DNA of 64,000 bases from Brevibacillus parabrevis (GTDB lineage: Bacteria > Bacillota > Bacilli > Brevibacillales > Brevibacillaceae): assembly GCF_003710905.1 (NCBI RefSeq), contig NZ_RHHV01000019.1, positions 233,402 through 297,401 on the forward strand. Direction: 5' to 3'. The notes under the pieces were generated by a model. The model was not told where the DNA came from. It ran no database searches and worked only from the letters and a program-made list of their open reading frames with translations. Of the stretch, positions 44,104-53,295 are shown piece after piece (position 1 is the stretch's first letter; every line of letters starts with the position of its first letter). The translations under genes and the position numbers were made by a program.

Positions 44104-45747
44104 CTATTCGTTTACCCACATATCCTGGATCGTCAACGTTCCCAGCGGATTGGCTTCCACGCCTTGAATGCGGTTGCTTACGACCTGGAACGTTTTTGCC
44201 GAATACAGCGGAATCCAGTACGCCTGATCAACGACCAGTTTTTGAATGGCGGCGTACGCTTTCTTTCGCTCACCCGCGTCCGTTGCCGTGGAGCCTTTTT
44301 CCAGGAAATAGTCCAGCTCCTTGTTTTTGATGCGGAAAAAGTTCAATCCGCCGATCTGGTTCGAGTTCATGAACAAGTCCAAAATGTTCGGATCGATGCT
44401 GCCATGATCAGTTGCCATCAAGTCAAAAGAGCCTTTCACCGCTTGGGCATGCGCTGTCGCGGATTCGTAATTTTGAATATTCAGTTCTATTCCGATCTCT
44501 TTGAACATGCTCTGGATGAGCTGATGACCAGGCTTGGGATCATCGACGATCATCGTGAGGCTGAGTGTTTTGCCGTTCTTTTCGCGGATACCTTGTCCGT
44601 TCGGCTTCCAGCCCGCTTCCTCCAAAAGCCGGATCGCCTCTTTCTTGTTGTACTTGTAGCCGTACTGCTCCACCGCCTGATCGTAGCCAAACATCGTGGG
44701 CGGAATCGGCCCGTAAACAGGCACGCCTTCTCCCTGCAAATCGGCAATGACGAGCGCTTCCTTGTTGATCGCCAGATTGAGTGCTTTGCGCACCTCCAAT
44801 TCCCGTAAAATCTCATTCTCCATGTTCATGCCGATGAAGCTCTCCACAGGCTGCATTCCTTCCAGCACGGTGAAGTCTTTGTCGTCCTTGTACTTCTTCA
44901 CGTCTTTGGCAGGAACGCCGGCAATATCAATCGTGCCGCTGTCCAGTGCAGCGATCAGCGTCTGGTTGTCCTTGATAAATTTGATGACGAGCTTGTCAGG
45001 GCGAACTGGTCCCTGGTTTTTGACGAACGGGGCTGCCCATTGGTAGTCATCGTTGCGGACAAGCGTGATCGATTCTCCGGTCTTCCAGCTCTCAAACTTC
45101 CACGGCCCAACCCCTACAGGATTTCGTCCGAAGTCGCTGCCGAATTTTTGCAGCGCCGCAGGCAAAATCGGCTGCTGATAGCCTGCGTACGACAAGGAAC
45201 CAAGCAGTGGCGAGGTCGGCTGATCCAATTGCAGAACCAAAGTTGACTCGTCGGGAGCAGAAATTGAACGAATCGTGGTCAGCTCCTGTCCGGTTACCGG
45301 AGACGCGGTTTTTGGATCAATGGCCCGTTCCATGCTTTCTTTGAAAATGGCAGCGGTCAGCGGCGTCCCGTCGTGAAACTTCACGCCTTTTCGCAGCTTG
45401 AACGTCCATGTTTTCCCGTCCTCCGAGATCGCATACGACTCGGCCAAATGCGGCTTCAGTTCAAACGTGTACGGATCGAGCACCATCAAGGCTCCGCCGA
45501 GCAAACCGCCGACAAAATTGCCTGCGGAGAGCGCGGTCTTTTGCGGGTCGAGCGTGTCTGGCTCCACCTGATAACCGATCGTGATGGTGCCGCCCGTTTT
45601 CGGAGTTAGGCTGGCGGTCGGTTTTGGCTGTTCCGCACTGCCTTGTTCAACTGGAGCTGTGGCAGAACTGCATCCGACTGCCGACAAAGCGAGTAAACAG
45701 ACAAGCAACAAATACGACATGCGGCGATCCAAAAGCTTCTGTAGCAT
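44104..45747 (-). CDS. Oligopeptide-binding lipoprotein, SBP family 5 (copy 1)
   Basis: 547-residue binding lipoprotein, first gene of the seven-gene operon. Lipobox SAVGC (Cys26), Thr/Pro linker, then GGTITIGYQVEPDTLD and AESYAISEDGKTWTFKLRKG of the family-5 fold. AAAGGGGGC precedes the ATG. The 20-bp element shared with the transporter operon lies 34 bases upstream. Two different binding proteins for one importer would widen the range of peptides taken up. Confidence 0.93.
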   Translation of the reverse strand: MLQKLLDRRMSYLLLVCLLALSAVGCSSATAPVEQGSAEQPKPTASLTPKTGGTITIGYQVEPDTLDPQKTALSAGNFVGGLLGGALMVLDPYTFELKPHLAESYAISEDGKTWTFKLRKGVKFHDGTPLTAAIFKESMERAIDPKTASPVTGQELTTIRSISAPDESTLVLQLDQPTSPLLGSLSYAGYQQPILPAALQKFGSDFGRNPVGVGPWKFESWKTGESITLVRNDDYQWAAPFVKNQGPVRPDKLVIKFIKDNQTLIAALDSGTIDIAGVPAKDVKKYKDDKDFTVLEGMQPVESFIGMNMENEILRELEVRKALNLAINKEALVIADLQGEGVPVYGPIPPTMFGYDQAVEQYGYKYNKKEAIRLLEEAGWKPNGQGIREKNGKTLSLTMIVDDPKPGHQLIQSMFKEIGIELNIQNYESATAHAQAVKGSFDLMATDHGSIDPNILDLFMNSNQIGGLNFFRIKNKELDYFLEKGSTATDAGERKKAYAAIQKLVVDQAYWIPLYSAKTFQVVSNRIQGVEANPLGTLTIQDMWVNE

Positions 45748-45781
45748 GGGTGCCCCCTTTTATGGTCTTGGTCATTTTTCA

Positions 45782-45801
45782 TTGTCGCTATATAGTCGCT
45801 A
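45782..45801. promoter_or_regulatory. Direct-repeat element A, upstream of the binding-protein operon
   Basis: TTGTCGCTATATAGTCGCTA contains two GTCGCTA half-sites 11 bases apart (one helical turn), astride a TATATA that could be the -10 box on the minus strand. The same sequence with one change is at 53437-53456 before the transporter operon. It is the likely operator of the regulator encoded at 45914-47233. Confidence 0.7.
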
Positions 45802-45859
45802 ATTGCCGCTGAGATTTCCCTGTTGAGCTGGCGGACAGGAAACTAGCAGCCTGACAATC

Positions 45860-45898
45860 GCTCCGGCTTTCGCACATTTCGCATAGGAAAACCGGAGC
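45860..45898 (-). terminator. Hairpin after the regulator gene
   Basis: GCTCCGG / CCGGAGC stem extended by TTT/AAA pairs, 15 bases after the minus-strand stop at 45914. No U tract follows, so it may be a weak terminator that allows some read-through into the next operon. Confidence 0.45.
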
Positions 45899-45913
45899 CT
45901 GTCGGGTGTACGC

Positions 45914-47233
45914 TTACTGGTAATTCAACCGATAGACAGCGCGAGGACGTCCTTGTTGATACGGCTGTTCTTCGCCGATGACTTCCACTACCTGGTGGTC
46001 GATCAGCTTTTTCAAGGTGCGCTCCGAGCTGCGGCGGCTGATCTGCAAATAATCCGCCAGGTCGGTAGCTGTAAAGCGATTGTCGCGGCGCAGCCTGACA
46101 TACTGGACGAGCTTGTTGATCGTCGCCACGCTCGACCCTGTTTTCTCGGCGATTTCCAAAATGGTCTTGTTCTCGCTTTTGAGCTGGAACGTCTTCGCCT
46201 GGGCGTTGACCGGGCCGATCACTTCTTTTTCATCCGTGACCAAATAGGCGCTGTTCTCATTCTGCTTCCGGGCGTGGTAAATCGCAATTCGCGCATTCGC
46301 CTCCGCTTCCTTCGCCGTCAGGCCAAACCCGAAGCCCATCGTCACTGTTACTTTGCTCAGTTGTTCGACGTTTTCCAACACTTGCACGATCTTGCCGTAC
46401 TCGATCATTTGCTCGATGCTGCCGCGCGTGCCATATATGATGAACTGATCCATCCCCAGCTTTTGGATCGAAGCATCTGTCTCCTTGACCAGTTCGAGCA
46501 GCTCTTGCAGCAAAATGATCGCTGCGTCCTGCATCTGGCTTTCCGTCTCGTAGCTTGCCCGCTCCTGCTGATGAAAAGTCGCGATCCCGACGGCAATTTG
46601 CGAGTTTTTGCTGATTTTCAGCTGACCGAATGCGACGGCCTGATTGATCGCGTCCCGGATGTTCTTGTCCGGAACGATCAGCGGCGCACACGGTATGCCC
46701 AGCTCGCGCAGCCGAAGGTGCACATAGTCAACGCCAGTCAACGCGAACTTGCTCTCTTGTTTCTCCCAATGCTCCCGGTGAAACCGGATCACTTCCTCGA
46801 CGTCGAACTTCGTGCCTCCGTCTTCCACAATCTCGCTGTAATCCGTCACATGCCAGGAAGTCGGCTGCAAGTCCAGCTCTTCTGCCACTTTTGCGATATA
46901 CGCAGCTTTGGGCATGTCGATGGAAATATGCTCCAATCCCCCCTCGACATTGAGCATGGTATGAAACAACGACAGTGAGATCGTGTATTCATCAAAAGGA
47001 ATGTACACCGCTGGCCATTTTTTTTGCTCGATCTTGTCTCTGGCGAAAAAATACGGCAGCGGCCCGGCAAACAGCAGCACATCGCAATCGTCAACAAGAT
47101 CGAGTATAGCTGCACTCTCTTTTGGATTCTGGTACGTATACGATTTCATCTGGATATTCGCGTCTGCGTTGACGTTTTTCAAGATTCTTGGCAGAAATTC
47201 TTCCGAAGAGATTGCCGCTATTTTAATGAGCAT
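45914..47233 (-). CDS. Three-module transcriptional regulator of the peptide locus, family unclear
   Basis: 439-residue cytoplasmic protein. The N-terminal 125 residues (with DDCDVLLFAGPLPY) look like a PrpR_N-type or periplasmic-binding-like sensor. A middle part (about 200-345) has the outline of a nucleotidyl-cyclase/GGDEF-like fold: a GIATF strand, then VTMGFGFGLTAKEAEANARIAIYHA and NSAYLV, but no GGDEF motif. The C-terminus has two helix-turn-helix-like segments (ILEIAEKTGSSVATINKLV and TATDLADYLQISRRSSERTLKKLI) and a wing. AAAAGGGA precedes the ATG. Last gene of the transporter operon, 21 bases after the dipeptidase. It is the only DNA-binding protein in the two-operon block and thus the best candidate for the shared 20-bp element. 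I do not recognise a named family. Confidence 0.75.
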   Translation of the reverse strand: MLIKIAAISSEEFLPRILKNVNADANIQMKSYTYQNPKESAAILDLVDDCDVLLFAGPLPYFFARDKIEQKKWPAVYIPFDEYTISLSLFHTMLNVEGGLEHISIDMPKAAYIAKVAEELDLQPTSWHVTDYSEIVEDGGTKFDVEEVIRFHREHWEKQESKFALTGVDYVHLRLRELGIPCAPLIVPDKNIRDAINQAVAFGQLKISKNSQIAVGIATFHQQERASYETESQMQDAAIILLQELLELVKETDASIQKLGMDQFIIYGTRGSIEQMIEYGKIVQVLENVEQLSKVTVTMGFGFGLTAKEAEANARIAIYHARKQNENSAYLVTDEKEVIGPVNAQAKTFQLKSENKTILEIAEKTGSSVATINKLVQYVRLRRDNRFTATDLADYLQISRRSSERTLKKLIDHQVVEVIGEEQPYQQGRPRAVYRLNYQ

Positions 47234-47254
47234 AAGTCCATTCCCTTTTCTGTC

Positions 47255-48256
47255 TTATTTCCAGACTTCCCGATAGACTCTGAGGAAGTTTTTCGCCATG
47301 ATCAGCTCGATTGCCTCGTCCGTATACCCTCTGCTGGCAAGACCGCGCACGATTTCCGGCACCTGGATATGTCCTTTCACGACGTCAAAATCTTTGCGCG
47401 TCAGCGAAGTGAGTGCATCCGGCGACTCGTATTTCATAAAAGGCTCGATAATATCAAGGCCGATTCCGACGTGCTCGACCCCGACAAGCTTGGTAATGTG
47501 GTCCACGTGGTTCAGCAAATGTTCGAGATCAGACTGTTCATCCCGATCCGCGACAAAAATGTTGACCCCATTCATCCCGATGACTCCGTTCGTGGCAGCA
47601 ATCGCCTTGATTTGCTCATCGGTCAGATTGCGCATGGAGCTGGCGAGTGCCCGACAGTTGGAATGGGAAGCGATGATCGGCTTTTTCGCGATTTCCACGA
47701 CATCCCAAAAGCCTTCGTCGTTCAGATGGCTCACATCTATAATCATCCCCATCGCTTCCGCTGCTTCAATCAGCCGCACGCCGAACTCGGTAATCCCGCC
47801 TTTTCGCCCTTCACGCACAGGTGTAAAATGACTGCCGTCGCCCACGAAATTGCGCCTGCTCCAGACGAGTCCCAGAAACCGGACCCCCAGCTCGTAAAAG
47901 ACGCGCAGCATACTCAAATCATTGTACAGCGGCTCCGCCCCTTCCAGCGAGAGGACGAAGCCGACTTTCCCCGCTTTTTTCGCCGTCTCGATATCCGCCA
48001 CGCTTTTGCATACCATCACTTTGTCCGCAGACTCGTCCGCTTCTGCATGCAGGGCGCTGATTTGCTGAAGCGCTTTGCGCAAGCCCAGCTCAGGCAAAAA
48101 CTTGCTGTCGATATAAATCGCGGAAACAACCGTCTGTACCCCGCCTGCGATAAAATCCGGCCAATAATCCGCTGCAATGACTTGTTTTCTGCCTAGCTCA
48201 CGCTGAATCGCCACATCCATCAGCAGATCAAAATGAGCATCGATCACATGTGTCAT
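47255..48256 (-). CDS. M19 membrane-dipeptidase-family dipeptidase
   Basis: 333-residue zinc dipeptidase of the renal dipeptidase family, here cytoplasmic (no signal peptide). Metal and active-site motifs: DAHFD (residues 6-10), SLEGAEPL, DVSHLN and ASHSNCRAL, then GIGLDI. Family members cleave dipeptides, notably those with a C-terminal D-residue, and dehydropeptides. AAAAGGAGAGAGA precedes the ATG by 10 bases. Sixth gene of the transporter operon; it would finish the breakdown of imported peptides. Confidence 0.92.
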   Translation of the reverse strand: MTHVIDAHFDLLMDVAIQRELGRKQVIAADYWPDFIAGGVQTVVSAIYIDSKFLPELGLRKALQQISALHAEADESADKVMVCKSVADIETAKKAGKVGFVLSLEGAEPLYNDLSMLRVFYELGVRFLGLVWSRRNFVGDGSHFTPVREGRKGGITEFGVRLIEAAEAMGMIIDVSHLNDEGFWDVVEIAKKPIIASHSNCRALASSMRNLTDEQIKAIAATNGVIGMNGVNIFVADRDEQSDLEHLLNHVDHITKLVGVEHVGIGLDIIEPFMKYESPDALTSLTRKDFDVVKGHIQVPEIVRGLASRGYTDEAIELIMAKNFLRVYREVWK

Positions 48257-48301
48257 ACGCCGTGTCTCTCTCCTTTTCCCAAAGGCTCTCTCATATCTCT
48301 A

Positions 48302-49408
48302 CTATTTCAATGCCTCAGGATTGAGCGCTTCCAGCTCAGCCAAGACAAACCGTCCATCTTTGCGAATCAGCCGATCGTCGAACCAAATCTCGCCGCCACC
48401 GTACTCGGGACGCTGAATCGAAACCATATCCCAATGAATCGTCGAGTTGTTCCCGTTGGAGGCAGCGTCGTAGCATTGGCCCGGGGTAAAGTGAAAGCTT
48501 CCGTCTATTTTTTCATCAAACAAGATGTCGCGCATCGGCTCCCGGATGTAAGGATTGACCCCTAGCGCAAATTCTCCGATGTATCTCGCGCCTTCATCCG
48601 TATTCAAAATGTCTGTCAGCCGCTTCGTATCATTGGCTGTCGCTTGCACGATCTTGCCTTGCGCAAACTCCAGGCGAACATGCTCAAACGTAAAGCCTTG
48701 ATAAGGAGAAGGCGCATTGAAAGTAATGACGCCGTTCACCGAATCTCGAACCGGGGCTGTGAATACTTCCCCGTCCGGAACGTTTTTGTCGCCAGCACAC
48801 AGGACAGCAGGTATGCCTTTGATAGAAAAGGCAAGCTCCGTGCCTGGTCCTATTATTTTGACACGGTCTGTTTGTTCCATCAATTCCTTTAGCGGCTGCA
48901 TCGCCTTCGCCATCCGGGCGTAGTCCATCGTGCAAACGTCGAAGTAAAACTGTTCAAAAGCTTCCGTGCTCGTATTCGCCAACTGCGCCATGGCAGGATG
49001 CGGATAGCGGAGATACACCCATTTTTTATGGAGCCGCACTTGCCGTACTTGGCTGGCAAAAGTCGCCGCCAGCTTCATCTGTTCCTCAGGCACATCCGCC
49101 AGCTCATTGATGTTGTGACCGCCTTCGATGATGATCACCGCGTCTATCTTTTCCATCTGATACCGATCAATTTCCGCCTCGTCCCTGAACTGCTCGGCAG
49201 TCCCGCCTAGCAAAAGTTGGCGTTGCACCGTGCGATCCCGCAAGTTTACAAAAGGATGCCCGCCCGCTTGCTGTACCGCTTTCACCAGTTCTTTGACCAT
49301 GGACATATCCACTTCAATCGCTTCAATCAGTACGCGGTCTTCCGGCTGTACGCGGGTAGAGTAGTTGACCAGCACATTCGCCAGTCTGGTCAGTCGTGAG
49401 TCCAGCAT
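48302..49408 (-). CDS. M29-family aminopeptidase (AmpS/PepS type)
   Basis: 368-residue cytoplasmic metallo-aminopeptidase. The family's metal ligands appear in the C-terminal domain: GEFALGVN, the His in SFHFTPG, and HWDMV; IIIEGGHNINEL marks the N-terminal domain. Length is close to the 370-410 of AmpS/PepS. GGAGGTG precedes the ATG. Between the importer ATPase and the dipeptidase, 52 and 45 bases from each, so it belongs to the same operon and trims imported peptides from the N-terminus. Confidence 0.92.
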   Translation of the reverse strand: MLDSRLTRLANVLVNYSTRVQPEDRVLIEAIEVDMSMVKELVKAVQQAGGHPFVNLRDRTVQRQLLLGGTAEQFRDEAEIDRYQMEKIDAVIIIEGGHNINELADVPEEQMKLAATFASQVRQVRLHKKWVYLRYPHPAMAQLANTSTEAFEQFYFDVCTMDYARMAKAMQPLKELMEQTDRVKIIGPGTELAFSIKGIPAVLCAGDKNVPDGEVFTAPVRDSVNGVITFNAPSPYQGFTFEHVRLEFAQGKIVQATANDTKRLTDILNTDEGARYIGEFALGVNPYIREPMRDILFDEKIDGSFHFTPGQCYDAASNGNNSTIHWDMVSIQRPEYGGGEIWFDDRLIRKDGRFVLAELEALNPEALK

Positions 49409-49460
49409 CGTTTCCTGACACCTCCGTCATCTGTAAAATTTTTTTCTTTTGCCTGCCTCA

Positions 49461-50429
49461 TCACCCGTTCCTTTCATAAAGATGACAAGCAACCAGTCGC
49501 CCCTCTACCTCTTGTAAAGCAGGGGCGGTCGTCTTGCATATATCCATGCACGCCCAGCAACGCGGATGAAACTTGCAGCCGCTCGGCGGGTTGGACGGCG
49601 AAGGCAAATCTCCCTTTAGGAGAATCCGTTCCCTTTTTTCATCGGGATCAGATACCGGAACGGCCGACAGCAGCGATTGCGCATACGGATGCAACGGTTT
49701 GGCAAACAGGTCTTCCTTGTTCGCCAGTTCGATCACCTCGCCCAAATACATGACGGCCACTCTGTCCGCGATATGCTCGACCACGCTCAAATCGTGCGAG
49801 ATGAACAAATAAGTGAGTGAAAGCTGCTCCTGCAAGTCTTGCAGCAAATTGAGAATCTGGGATTGAATCGACACATCGAGGGCGGAAACCGGCTCGTCGG
49901 CGATGATCAGCTTCGGTCTGAGCATCAGTGCGCGGGCAATTCCGATCCGCTGGCGCTGTCCGCCGGAAAATTCATGCGCATACCGCGCCAGCTGCTTTTT
50001 GCTCAAACCGACGAGTTCCATCGTGTCTTCGATCAATGCTTGTCGCAGTTCTTTCGGAATGCCGTGGGCGATCAGCGGCTCGGTCAGGATGCTCTTGATC
50101 GTCAGCTTGGGATTGAGCGTATCAAACGGATTTTGAAACACCATCTGCATATTGCGTCTGACCTGGTGCATGTCCGCTTTTTTGAAGGGGCGAATGTCTC
50201 TGCCTTGAAACACGATTTCGCCTTCGGTTGGTTCAATCAAGCGCAAAATGCATCTGCCCAGCGTCGATTTGCCGCAGCCCGATTCCCCGACGATTCCCAG
50301 CGTCTCCCCTTCCGTCACCGTCAAGTTCACACCGTTTACGGCGTGTACGCAGGTCGGCTGTTGCAGCCACCCTTTTCCGGTGAGAAACCGCTTTTGCAAA
50401 TTTCTCACTTCCAACAGCGGTGTTTTCAT
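49461..50429 (-). CDS. dppF: Oligopeptide importer ATPase DppF/OppF type
   Basis: 322-residue ATPase. Walker A GESGCGKST, signature FSGGQRQRIGIARAL, Walker B LIIADEPVSALDVS, switch FISHD, and the C-terminal oligo_HPY iron-sulphur-type Cys set (CKFHPRC, C, C) are intact. The ATG overlaps the stop of the other ATPase by four bases (ATGA); 17 further codons upstream are not translated. Partner of 50426-51415. Confidence 0.95.
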   Translation of the reverse strand: MKTPLLEVRNLQKRFLTGKGWLQQPTCVHAVNGVNLTVTEGETLGIVGESGCGKSTLGRCILRLIEPTEGEIVFQGRDIRPFKKADMHQVRRNMQMVFQNPFDTLNPKLTIKSILTEPLIAHGIPKELRQALIEDTMELVGLSKKQLARYAHEFSGGQRQRIGIARALMLRPKLIIADEPVSALDVSIQSQILNLLQDLQEQLSLTYLFISHDLSVVEHIADRVAVMYLGEVIELANKEDLFAKPLHPYAQSLLSAVPVSDPDEKRERILLKGDLPSPSNPPSGCKFHPRCWACMDICKTTAPALQEVEGRLVACHLYERNG

Positions 50430-51415
50430 GCATTCACCGCCGTTCCCTTGGTATGCTCCTGATACAGCCAGCAGCGACAATCAGATGCTTGGTCGACAGC
50501 CAAAAGTTGCGGATTTTGCTCCAGACAAACTGGCATGGCTTTGTCGCACCTGGGAGCGAAGCGGCAGCCTTGCGGGTACTCCTCCGGGGTCGGCACGCTG
50601 CCCGCGATGCTGTACAGGCGCTTTTGCCCTTTGGACCGATGCGGGGTCGACTGGATCAGCCCGATCGTGTACGGATGCTTCGGGTTGCGCAGCAACGTAC
50701 GGACGTCAGCTGATTCGATGACTTGTCCCGCGTACATGACCATCACCCGGTCACACGTCTCTGCCACCACTCCCAAGTCGTGCGTGATCATGATCAAGGA
50801 CGTGCCCCGCTCGGTACGGACGTTTTGGATCAACTGCAAAATTTGCGCCTGAATCGTCACATCCAACGCTGTCGTCGGCTCATCCGCGATCAGCAGCTTG
50901 GGGTTACAAGCAATCGCCATCGCGATCATGACGCGCTGCCGCATTCCGCCGGACAAGCGATGCGGGTATTCGTGGTAAATTTCATTGGCGCGCGCAATGC
51001 CTACCTGTGTCAGCAGCTCGATCACTTTTTCCTTGGACTGGGCCCGCTTCATCCCCTCGTGCTTTTCCAGCCCCTCGCTCATTTGTCTGCCGATGGTCAG
51101 GACAGGGTTCAGCGATGTCATCGGCTCCTGGAAAATCATCGCCATTTCTTTGCCGCGAATGTTTTGCATCTCGTGTTCGCTGCACGACAATATTTTTTGC
51201 CCGTTCAGCAAAATGCTTCCTTCCGTCTTGCCGTTCTTGCCCAAAAGGCGCATCAGGGACAGGGACGCTACGCTTTTGCCGCACCCCGATTCTCCGACGA
51301 TGCCCAAAGCCTCGCCTTTTCTGACGTACAGCGAAAGATCGTCTACGACTTTGAAAGCCTTTTCATTTTTCGTAAAAGTAGTTGTCAGGCCGGATACCTC
51401 CAGCACATGGGTCAT
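50426..51415 (-). CDS. dppD: Oligopeptide importer ATPase DppD/OppD type
   Basis: 329-residue ATPase with Walker A GESGCGKSV, signature RLSGGMRQRVMIAMAI, Walker B LLIADEPTTALDVT, switch MITHD and the C-terminal CRFAPRC...C...C set. AAAGGAGTG precedes the ATG. It follows the DppC-type permease by 52 bases. Confidence 0.95.
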   Translation of the reverse strand: MTHVLEVSGLTTTFTKNEKAFKVVDDLSLYVRKGEALGIVGESGCGKSVASLSLMRLLGKNGKTEGSILLNGQKILSCSEHEMQNIRGKEMAMIFQEPMTSLNPVLTIGRQMSEGLEKHEGMKRAQSKEKVIELLTQVGIARANEIYHEYPHRLSGGMRQRVMIAMAIACNPKLLIADEPTTALDVTIQAQILQLIQNVRTERGTSLIMITHDLGVVAETCDRVMVMYAGQVIESADVRTLLRNPKHPYTIGLIQSTPHRSKGQKRLYSIAGSVPTPEEYPQGCRFAPRCDKAMPVCLEQNPQLLAVDQASDCRCWLYQEHTKGTAVNA

Positions 51416-51467
51416 TTTGTCTGCACTCCTTTCCAGCTACAGCACTCGCTGCCTTGATTGCTCCGAC

Positions 51468-52355
51468 TCATGCTTTCGGGTCAAAAATGTCGCGCAAAGC
51501 ATCTCCGAGCATGTAGACGGTAAAAACAACGACGGTAATCGCGATCCCCGGAAAAGTCGCCAGCCACCAGGCTTCCCGCAAGTAATCTTTGCCTTCGTTC
51601 AGCATCGTTCCCCACTCCGGGGTAGGTGGCTGTGCCCCAAGTCCGATAAACCCGAGCGCAGATGTGGACAGAATCGCTCCGCCGATGAACATGGTCGTAT
51701 ACACAATCAGCACGTTGGCGATATTCGGAATCAATTGGTTGATGATGATCCACCAGTTCGAGCTGCCGATGGATCTGCTCGCTTCCACGTACCCGGACTC
51801 TTTGATGGACAGCGCTGCTCCGCGGACCAAAATCGAAAACCCGGGAATGGAGGCGATTCCGATCGCAATCATGGCATTTTCCTGGCTTGGCCCCAAGGCT
51901 GCGACGATTGCCAGAGCGAGCACAATCCCCGGCAAAGCCAGCAGCACGTCCATGATTCGCATGATCAGATTGTCAAAAAATCCTCCGATGTAGGCGCTGG
52001 TCACTCCGATGAGCGTCCCGACCACAAAGGTCATCGCCGACGCCATGACTGCTGCCGTCAGCGTCACCCGCGTGCCGTACAAAAGCCGCGATAAGATGTC
52101 TCTGCCGATCGCATCCGTCCCGAGCCAAAACTGTTTCGACGGGCCTTGCATGAAAGCTTCGTAATACGTTTTGGTCGGATCGTGCGGGGCAATCCACGGG
52201 CCGATAATCCCGATCACGATAATGCCGAGCATCATCAAAAAGCTGTATTTCGCCTTTTTTCTTTGCATGATTTTGCCGAGCAATTCGAAGCGGGGAAGCT
52301 GGCGTTCTTTGCGCCACATGGAGCGAACGGTTACGGCCTTGTTGATCTCGCTCAT
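51468..52355 (-). CDS. dppC: Oligopeptide importer permease DppC type
   Basis: 295-residue permease with an N-terminal helix, the usual 40-residue outside loop ending FWLGTDAIGRDILSRLLYG, four more helices and the EAA loop (EASRSIGSSNWWIIINQLIPN) that contacts the ATPase. ATG 52355 starts one base after the DppB stop and follows AAGGGAGGG; the longer frame is spurious. Confidence 0.94.
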   Translation of the reverse strand: MSEINKAVTVRSMWRKERQLPRFELLGKIMQRKKAKYSFLMMLGIIVIGIIGPWIAPHDPTKTYYEAFMQGPSKQFWLGTDAIGRDILSRLLYGTRVTLTAAVMASAMTFVVGTLIGVTSAYIGGFFDNLIMRIMDVLLALPGIVLALAIVAALGPSQENAMIAIGIASIPGFSILVRGAALSIKESGYVEASRSIGSSNWWIIINQLIPNIANVLIVYTTMFIGGAILSTSALGFIGLGAQPPTPEWGTMLNEGKDYLREAWWLATFPGIAITVVVFTVYMLGDALRDIFDPKA

Positions 52356-52356
52356 G

Positions 52357-53295
52357 TCATGCACCCTCCCTTTTGGCGGAAAAATTGATCCGGGGATCGA
52401 GCAGAGCGTACAAGACGTCAATTACAATCACGACAACGACGTAAATCGCTCCGATGAACAATGTCGTTCCCTGGATCATCGGAAAGTCCCGGGAGCTGAT
52501 CGCCTGGATGGCCAGAGTGCCGATTCCCGGCCAATTGAAAACTTGCTCCACGATGACGGCTCCACCCAACAGGCCCGCAAACTCCAGGCCAATGACGGCG
52601 ACAATCGGGATCATCACATTGCGAAAAGCGTGGCGGAGCAAAATGATTCGTTCCCCCATGCCTTTTGCCCGGGCGGTTCGGATGTAGTCGTTGGACAAAA
52701 TTTCTACCATCCCCGCGCGAGTAAGCCTGCTGAGTGCTGTCGCCATCAAGGTGCCGAGCGTGAGGGCAGGCAGCACGATATCCAGCAATCCGGTTCCGCC
52801 CGCAATCGGAAACCAGCCCAAATGCACCGAGAAGACGAGGATGACGAGCAACCCCAGCCAAAAACCGGGCAACGCCATGCCCAAGGTGGAAAACATCATG
52901 ATCATCCCGTCGATAAACGTGTCCTTAAATCTCGCGGCAATCACACCCAGCCCCACTCCGACGATCACGGCAACGCCCAGGCTTGCCACTGCCATTTTCG
53001 CCGTTGCCGGAAAGCGTTCGGCGATCTCGGTACTGACCGGCCTGCCCGTTTTGAGCGAAGTGCCCAAGTCTCCTTGAATCAAGCCGGATGCATAGCTGAC
53101 ATACTGGGAGACGAGCGGCTTGTTCAGCCCAAGCTCTTCGCGCAAGGCTTCGATTTGCTCCACTGTCGCCCGCTGTCCAAGCATAATTCGCACCGGATCG
53201 CCCGGGATGAAATGGATGAGCATGAAGGTAAACACCGAAAGTCCAAAAAGAACGACGACGCCAGACATCAATCGTTTGAGAATAAATTGCGTCAT
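52357..53295 (-). CDS. dppB: Oligopeptide importer permease DppB type
   Basis: 312-residue permease, close to the family's 306-310. It begins MTQFILKRLMSGVVVLFGLS, then the outside loop FIPGDPVRIMLG, five further helices and the EAA loop (YIRTARAKGMGERIILLRHAF). ATG 53295 has AGGTG 8 bases upstream; the open frame runs 47 codons further but that part is not permease-like. First gene of a seven-gene operon (dppBCDF, M29, M19, regulator). No binding protein is in this operon; two are in the next. Confidence 0.94.
   Translation of the reverse strand: MTQFILKRLMSGVVVLFGLSVFTFMLIHFIPGDPVRIMLGQRATVEQIEALREELGLNKPLVSQYVSYASGLIQGDLGTSLKTGRPVSTEIAERFPATAKMAVASLGVAVIVGVGLGVIAARFKDTFIDGMIMMFSTLGMALPGFWLGLLVILVFSVHLGWFPIAGGTGLLDIVLPALTLGTLMATALSRLTRAGMVEILSNDYIRTARAKGMGERIILLRHAFRNVMIPIVAVIGLEFAGLLGGAVIVEQVFNWPGIGTLAIQAISSRDFPMIQGTTLFIGAIYVVVVIVIDVLYALLDPRINFSAKREGA

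Noticed and set aside
45914..47233. Diguanylate cyclase
   Set aside because: The middle domain has a similar outline but lacks a GGDEF motif, and the protein ends in a DNA-binding domain.
36784..53295. Non-ribosomal peptide or siderophore biosynthesis cluster
   Set aside because: There are no adenylation, condensation or carrier domains; the genes are for uptake and hydrolysis.
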